Source: Halocaridina rubra (Eukaryota; Arthropoda; Malacostraca; Decapoda; Atyidae). Taken from it: a stretch of 15,000 nucleotides of DNA. The stretch lies in the NCBI GenBank assembly GCA_037179515.1, contig JAXCGZ010004351.1, forward strand, positions 12,501 through 27,500, read 5' to 3'. Below the pieces are notes generated by a model. That model did not search any database, was not told the DNA's origin, and saw only the letters and a list, made by a program, of their open reading frames with translations. Below, piece after piece: positions 9,444 through 15,000 of the stretch. Positions within the stretch are counted from its first letter, which is position 1, and each line of letters begins with the position of its first letter. The translations under genes were made by a program, and so were the position numbers.

Positions 9444-9880
9444 TTTAGGACAGGGATATAAATTATGCAAGCATGACTCTTAATCACGTTAATTATTGCG
9501 CACCTATAGGAGTAGCGACTCCGTTTAGCAGAGTGCAAAGAGTTAAAAAATTTTGCTATTCGGGTTGCCTTAGGAAGAACAGGGAATTATAACCACATTA
9601 CACAAGCGCTAAAAAACTTGTATGCTGCAGTTAGAAAGTGAGATCGCCTTTGCAATGGCACTGTATTTGTAGTAGAGATATTAAACCAAACTGGCTGTTC
9701 AATATGCCAACCTTCATTTGCAAGAAAGGGTTTGTTACAACACAAATCACTAATCGCTTTGTTCCTAGGATGTTATGGCAAGAAGAAAAACACTATGGAA
9801 AACATTTCAGGAGCGTTAAAGATGGATCCTCCTTCCACACACTTTTTCAGGACTTAATTTAGCACTAGCTAGTTAAATTA
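9444..9880 (+). pseudogene. Element B, piece 3: C-terminal part
   Basis: Coding sense resumes at D-R-D-I-N-Y-A-S-M-T and L-N-H-V-N-Y-C (9450-9502). F-S-R-V-Q-R-V-K-K-F (about 9525-9555) follows, then in a shifted frame Y-N-H-I-T-Q-A-L-K-N-L (about 9585-9620). The open frame 9638-9862 contains N-W-L-F-N-M-P-T and later I-T-N-R-F-V-P-R-M, as in the end of CR1/L2-like proteins (P-x-W-L-F-x-x-P-T-V and N-L-F-V-P-R-T). This is exactly the next segment after piece 2, so B continues behind E. The end is approximate; the AT-rich sequence to about 9990 may be its 3' UTR. Confidence 0.65.
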
Positions 9881-10044
9881 TTTATTTTGTAACTCTACAT
9901 AATCGTGTTTCAATTTTTTGGAACAATTTTTCAAATAATCTATAAGTGCATATTATTCATGCATAAGCATTAGATACTGCTATTGTCATTATTATTATTA
10001 TTTGTACCATGATAGTAACGATGAGGATGATAAAAGTAATATCA
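9881..10044. other. AT-rich spacer, possible 3' UTR of B
   Basis: No gene is seen. The stretch is AT-rich and includes a short interrupted ATT run (about 9989-10001) before the main microsatellite. Confidence 0.4.
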
Positions 10045-10141
<97 letters not shown>

Positions 10142-10147
10142 TCATTA

Positions 10148-10245
<98 letters not shown>
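10045..10245. repeat. (ATT)n microsatellite, interrupted
   Basis: About 200 bp of ATT repeats on the plus strand, broken by small variants near 10131 (extra T), 10143 (C) and 10150 and 10213 (G). The open frames across it encode only poly-Ile, poly-Tyr or similar and are not genes. It lies just upstream of the 5' end of F. Confidence 0.97.
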
Positions 10246-10337
10246 GTAGTTGCTGTTGAAATGTTGTTTTTGTTGTTGTTGTATTTTGCTGCTGCTGTTG
10301 TTGTTGTTGTTGTTGTTACTATTATTATCATTATTAT
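10246..10337. repeat. (GTT)n/(GCT)n and short (ATT)n tract
   Basis: The ATT array passes into GTT and GCT repeats (10253-10318) and then a short ATT run ending at 10337. Element F begins within a few bases. This looks like a diverged part of the same microsatellite. Confidence 0.9.
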
Positions 10338-10344
10338 GAGGGAG

Positions 10345-10496
10345 GGGGTTAAGAATACGTTCTCCGTGTTCCCTTGCGTGTCGTAAAGGTCAACTTAATG
10401 GGGCGAAGCAAGGGGGCAGGGAATCCCCTCCTCTGTATTTTACTTCCTACGAATAGCCAAGAGATGTGGGGGTATTCTAGCAGGGAAGACCCAGCC
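10345..10496 (+). promoter_or_regulatory. 5' leader of element F
   Basis: The leader contains TGCGTGTCGTAAAGGTCAAC followed by a G-rich block and GGCAGGGAATCCCCTCC. It matches the leaders of A and G in block order. The hairpin arm that reads CGAC in A reads CAAC here, a change expected from CpG decay. An internal promoter is expected for this LINE class but is not demonstrated. Confidence 0.5.
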
Positions 10497-11330
10497 AGAT
10501 CCCTAGTAATTGGGTCTCTGAATGTGCGTGGTTGTGGTGTAAATGAAAGTAAGAGGGAGGTGATAGGGAGTATGCTTGTGGAGAGAAAGATAAATGTACT
10601 TGCAATGAACGACACTAAGATAAAAGGCAATGGTGAGGTGACATTTGGGAGAGAGGTAGGTAGGGTGTCTGGAGTTGAGAGGGGCAGAGGAAGAGAGGGA
10701 GTGGCTCTGTTATTAAGAGAAGAGATAAGTAAGTGTGTGGTAGAATGGGAGGAAGTATTTTCTCGAATAATTTTTGCTAAAATGAGGCTGGGATGCGAGG
10801 CTTGGGCGTTTGTGAGTGCATATGACCCTGGAAGTGAAAAAAGTGAGAAAGAAAGAGAAGAATTTTGGATGATATTGAACGAGTGTTTGGAAGACTTGGT
10901 AATGAATGTGAATGTGGTGTTGATGGGTGATTTGAATGCTAGAGAAGTGTGGAGTACCTGGTAGGAATGAGAGAGAGATGTTAGATATCTAATACTGTAT
11001 TTAAAAAGAAGGATGTGCACAAGTATACATGGGTCAGAGTGGATAATGGAAGAGTAGTTGACAGAACATTAATGTATTATGTTGTGGAGAACAGGAGGGT
11101 GATTGAAAGAGTATTAGATGTGAATGTACTGAGAGGAGCTAGCGGTGGAATATCTGATAATTATTCAGTAGAAAGTAGAGTGGGAGTGGGAGAAAAGTAG
11201 ATAAAAAGAGGACACAGGAGAAGAAGAGAGGTACTAAATGTGAATGAGTTGTAGAAAGACTGAGTATAAGGCTTGTGTGAGAAATGTGTGGAATATAGTG
11301 AAAAAAACGCGGAGAAGGGAGTGGAAGAAG
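10497..11330 (+). pseudogene. Element F endonuclease domain, broken and internally deleted
   Basis: The frame 10374-10964 reads L-V-I-G-S-L-N-V-R-G, then A-M-N-D-T-K, where A keeps E-T-K, so the catalytic Glu has become Asp. G-R-E-G-V-A-L-L-L and F-V-S-A-Y-D-P-G-S follow, then G-D-L-N-A-R at 10926-10943. After that the match to A jumps: some 15 residues are missing, a stop follows at 10962-10964, and another short stretch is missing near 10985. The frame 11015-11200 continues with H-K-Y-T-W-V-R-V and G-R-V-V-D-R-T-L-M, and ends with I-S-D-N-Y where A has M-S-D-H-F, so the SDH histidine is lost. The domain is inactive by sequence. Confidence 0.8.
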
Positions 11331-13370
11331 AATGGGCTCTTTCAAGGAGGAAATTATGAAACTTGCCGAGGCAGTGTGTGGAAGGATACTAACTGGTGGA
11401 AGTAAAAGGAAAGGTAGTGAATGGTGGAATGAGCAGGTGAGTGCAGTAGTGGCTGAAAAGAAGTGGGCTTATGATGTATGGCTGCAGGTAGGTAATGTTA
11501 AGATGTATGAAAGATATTGTGCAAAGAGGAGGTTAGCAAAGCACGTGGTGAGGGAGGCAAAGAGAGAAGCGGATGTAAAGTGGGGCAGATGTTTAGCTGA
11601 AAATTTTTTAAAGAAATAAAAAGATGTTTTGGAAGGAAGTGAAAAGAGTAAGGAAAGATGAATGTGGTACGGAGAAAAGGGTGAAAGGAAGAGATAGGCA
11701 ATTGCTAGTGGATGAAATAAAGGCTAGAGAGAGATGGGCTGAATATTTCATGAACCTGCTGAATGAGAATGATGATAGAGAGACAGAGATTGTGGCTGTG
11801 GAAAACGAATGGAGAATGCCAATGTTAGGAGATGAAAATGATAGAAATATAACAAAAGAGGAGGTATGTTTGGCATTGAGAGAAACGAAAGCAGGTAAAG
11901 CACCGAGGTAGATTTGTGTCATGCTGACTGTTTGTCAAAAGATGGAGAGGCATTAGTCGAATTATTGGTTAGGTTGTTGAATGTATGTTTCAGGAAAGGG
12001 AGGGTCCTAGTTAATTGGAGGAGTGTATATGTAGTTCCACTTTACAAAGGGAAGGGAGATAATTATGAGTGTAGTAGTTTTAGGGGAATTAGTTTGTTAA
12101 GTGTAGTTGGTAAGGTATATGGAAGAATGTTAATCGAGAGAATTAGGAAAAGTTCTGAGAGTTTGATTGGGGAAGAACAGTGTGGGTTCAGGAGAGGAAG
12201 AAGATATGTGGATCAGGTGTTTGTGGTAAGACAGGTGTGTGAGAAGTTCTTGGAGAAAGATAGGGACTATTTTTGGGACTTTATGTATTTAGAGAAAGCA
12301 TATGACGGGGTAGATAGAGAGGGGTTGTGGAGGGTGTTGCGACTGTATGGAATAAGTGTAAGTTTGTTGAATGCGGTGTAGAGTTTTTACATGAATAGTT
12401 AAGCATGCGTGAGAGTTGGAAATGGAATGAATGATTGTTTTGAGGTGCATGTTGGGTTACGTCAAGATTGTGTAATGTCGCCATGGTTGTTTAATGTGTA
12501 CATGAATGGAGTGGTAAAGGAAGTAAATGAAAAAGTAATAGATAGAGGCTTGGAACTAGTGGGTGAGGATGGAAGGTTGTGGAAATTGAGTCAGTTGCTA
12601 TTTGCTGATGATACTGTACTGGTGGCTGATACTGAAAATTAATTGAATCATTTGGTGACTGAGTTTATTAGTGTATGTGTGAAAGAAGGAAGTTGCAGGT
12701 GAATATTGGTATAAGTAAAGTCATGAGAAGCACAAGGAGTGTTAATGTTGGCAGAATGAATGTAGGAGTGAATGGAGAGTTGCTTGAAGAAGTTGAGAGC
12801 TTTAAGTATCTGGGGTCACATGCATCAAGAAGTGGACGAGTGGATGTTGAGATAAATCACAGAGTGAAGGAAGTTAGTAAATGTCTAGGTGGATTGAAAA
12901 GTGTAATGAGAAATAGATATATGGAAATGAATGCAAAGAGAAGGATATATAAAAGTGTGATTGTGCCAACAGCATTGTATGGAGCAGAGACTTGGAATGC
13001 AAGAGAGGATGAAAGGAACATGTTGAATGTAATGGAGATGAGGTGTTTGAGATAAATGATTGGTGTAGCTAGAATAGATAGAGTAATAATTGGGGATGTC
13101 AGGCAAAGAACGGTTGTTGGATTGAAGCTGTCGGATAGGTTAGATCAGAGAGTGTTGAGATGGTTTGGACACAGGGAAAGGATGAGTGGTGAACGAAGAT
13201 TGAAGAGAGTGTGGAGTGTAGAAGTGATTGGAGTTATGTCAAGAGGGAGACCCAGAATGAGATGGATGGATGGCATGAAAAGAACACTGAATGCACGTGG
13301 AATGTCAGTGGAACAGGGAAGAGTGCATGCAAGAGATAGGAATAAGTGGAGGAAGATTGTGTATATATGA
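11331..13370 (+). pseudogene. Element F linker, reverse transcriptase and C-terminal domain
   Basis: The linker (11332-11619) holds S-E-W-W-N-E-Q-V and a charged, probably helical stretch. The next frame (11624-11911) ends in E-T-K-A-G-K-A-P. The RT core (11914-12381) has V-P-L-Y-K-G-K-G, F-R-G-I-S-L-L, Q-C-G-F-R-R-G-R and L-E-K-A-Y-D-G-V-D (motif A). The frame 12409-12642 has G-L-R-Q-D and the intact catalytic F-A-D-D-T at 12601-12615. The tail (12675-13370) has F-K-Y-L-G-S, V-P-T-A-L-Y-G-A-E-T-W, L-R-W-F-G and S-R-G-R-P-R-M-R-W-M-D-G. Breaks: frameshifts near 11620, 11910 and 12645, and stops at 12379-12381, 12400-12402 and 13053-13055. From 12675 on, only one stop interrupts 695 bases. Confidence 0.85.
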
Positions 13371-13803
<433 letters not shown>

Positions 13804-14057
13804 GAAATAACAAATGTAATGCAATTGCACAATGATATATGTTTCCAAATAATGTGAAGAGAAAACTGGAACTTCTACTGAAGTTACTCAAGAGGTATGC
13901 AGAGGGCATGACTGCACCTAGTCTGTGCTGATATGCCTACCTCTCTGCCACTGACCAGTGATCATCACACACATTTTATTCTTCTCCTCACTAAAGACTG
14001 AGTTTAATCAAATGACAGAACAAATGCTGCAATTAGCATTTATAAATATTTCCAAAT
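13804..14057. other. No gene recognised; possible SINE body
   Basis: This AT-rich stretch has no coding sense. It lies between a direct repeat at 13858-13886 and the tRNA-like sequence at 14070-14137, so part of it may be the body of that minus-strand SINE. Confidence 0.3.
13858..13886. repeat. Direct repeat, left copy
   Basis: It starts agagaaaactggaac and matches 14149-14177 at 25 of 29 positions. With its partner it brackets the tRNA-like SINE, so it may be an old target-site duplication, although 29 bp is long for one. Confidence 0.4.
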
Positions 14058-14069
14058 ACTCTACCTTCT

Positions 14070-14137
14070 ACTGTCGAGACACATACCTGGGACATATAGA
14101 ACAGGAGTCCATTGCTTAGTGCGTTGAGCCACAGAGG
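14070..14137 (-). mobile_element. tRNA-like SINE head
   Basis: On the minus strand TGGCTCAACGCACTAAG (14115-14131) resembles a Pol III A box. After a stem of the TGGAC...GTCCCA kind, GGTATGTGTCTC (14076-14087) resembles a B box (GGTTCGANTCC) with changes. The spacing and the order suit a tRNA head, perhaps Leu-like. The B box is too damaged for a working tRNA gene, so a tRNA-derived SINE is the better call. The body would run toward 13886. Confidence 0.45.
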
Positions 14138-14148
14138 TGTAAAGAGAG

Positions 14149-14177
14149 AGAGATAACTGGAATTTGTAATGAAGTTA
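14149..14177. repeat. Direct repeat, right copy
   Basis: It starts agagataactggaat and is the partner of 13858-13886. It begins about 12 bases beyond the 5' end of the tRNA-like head, where a target duplication would lie. Confidence 0.4.
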
Positions 14178-14516
14178 ATTTATTCTTACATTAGGTATCA
14201 CTGCACAACTGTACAGTCTTCTGGACATTTCAATTCAAATTAGACTGTCTCTGAGAATTTTGAGACTTCAAGAGATTTTGCTATTGCTTTCTTAATGCAC
14301 AGACTATCTGGGTGCTATGATAAGAAGCAGAAAATAGCAATGTATTACAAAGTATTGTATACTAAAGCAAGGATTTGAAAATCATTGACAGTTACAGACA
14401 ATTTTGGTAATGGGTGGGATCTATCGAGGTGAGGATGACTTGAACTTTCTTTATTTCCCATGGTACATATTCTCTTTCTCTCTTACTCTTTCCTCTTTTT
14501 TACTCCTTATAAAAGG
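14178..14516. other. No gene recognised
   Basis: This is AT-rich single-copy-like sequence. A C/T-rich tract (about 14468-14506) and a TATAAAAG string (14508-14515) precede element G. Nothing else can be supported. Confidence 0.4.
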
Positions 14517-14664
14517 GACAAGACTAACGTTTCCTTTCTCCCCTGTGCGTCGTTAAAGTCAACTAAGTGACACTAAAAGAGGGGACCGGAAGGCTTCCCC
14601 TTGTCGAATTTATCTCCCGCAAAGCATGTGAGAAACTCCACCCAAATGCCTAGTAATTGTGTTT
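14517..14664 (+). mobile_element. Element G: isolated 5' leader of an A/F-type LINE
   Basis: The sequence CCCCTGTGCGTCGTTAAAGT, then a G-rich/C-rich block (GGGGACCGGAAGGCTTCCCC) and GCCTAGTAATTG follow the block order of the leader of F (10350-10510) and of A. The match stops at about 14664, just before the endonuclease start L-N-V-R-G would be expected. Only the leader is present. LINE copies are normally 5'-truncated, so a 5'-only piece needs a later deletion, a rearrangement or a chimeric insertion. Confidence 0.55.
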
Positions 14665-15000
14665 TAAGTCAGACACCTTTTAAAAGAGGTAAGTACTAAC
14701 TTTGTATACAGATAGATATATTACAGATCACTGAATAATAATTCAGGAAGCAGGATGCTACAACTCTATCATCCTCTATAAATTCATGACGAACTGTTAG
14801 AAGACTTGGAAACTATTTTTCATTCTTTCAGGTGAAAAAAAAAATAGAATAAAGAACACTGCAAAACCACTCCATGAGATTGTGCTCAAAGTCTTCTTCT
14901 CTCCCTTCATGAGGTCACTGTCATATTATGACCGGTCTAAGCTATTCCAGACATCAAAATCATATTCCAAACTATTCCTGACTCAGAAGATTCCAATCAA
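14665..15000. other. No gene recognised
   Basis: This is AT-rich sequence with stops in all frames and no homology I can name. Confidence 0.4.

Noticed and set aside
10045..10337. CRISPR-like or satellite array
   Set aside because: The unit is a 3-bp microsatellite with no spacers, in an animal-type genome.
9957..10386. Long open frames of poly-Ile and poly-Tyr
   Set aside because: They are translations of an ATT microsatellite and carry no protein signal.
10349..11020. Minus-strand open frame of 223 codons
   Set aside because: It lies opposite F's endonuclease, whose motifs read on the plus strand. It is low complexity and has no recognisable domain.
14070..14137. Functional tRNA gene
   Set aside because: The B box is altered and the acceptor arms do not pair convincingly, so a SINE head fits better.

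Overview
This window is a eukaryotic repeat block, most likely from an arthropod. I favour a decapod crustacean, because the jockey-type and RTE-like families look like ones I associate with crab and shrimp genomes, but that is recollection and not a search. I see no host protein-coding gene, no tRNA or rRNA gene and no prokaryotic feature. Nearly everything recognisable is a decayed non-LTR retrotransposon (LINE) with an endonuclease (EN) and a reverse transcriptase (RT), plus long ATT microsatellites and two SINE-like pieces. Open frames are short because the LINE genes carry many stops and frameshifts. Letters A to G below are my own labels.

Layout. 1-3180 (-): element A, an RTE-like EN-RT element whose 3' end runs off the left edge. 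3181-3837, about 6306-6407 and about 9444-9880 (+): three collinear pieces of one CR1/L2-like element, B. 3838 to about 6305 (-): element C, a jockey-type element inserted in B. C itself contains about 320 bp of foreign sequence (D, about 5571-5890) that ends with the same tail motif as C. 6408-9443 (-): element E, a second RTE-like family, also inserted in B. 10045-10337: (ATT)n and (GTT)n microsatellite. 10338-13683 (+): element F, the best preserved copy, with 5' leader, EN, RT, C-terminal domain and 3' UTR, followed by (ATT)n at 13684-13803. F is related to A but belongs to another subfamily. 13804-14516: no gene, with a tRNA-like SINE remnant near 14070-14137 (-). 14517-14664 (+): G, a third copy of the A/F type 5' leader with no body. 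14665-15000: nothing recognised.

History (inference). B is the oldest layer. A, C and E all landed in it in the opposite orientation, and B's reading resumes in the correct protein order across C and across E. F lies outside this nest and has ATT tracts on both sides, which suggests insertion into an ATT microsatellite or addition of an ATT tail during target-primed reverse transcription. All copies look dead: the RT catalytic box or its frame is broken in A, B and C, and F keeps an intact F-A-D-D box but has at least six breaks.
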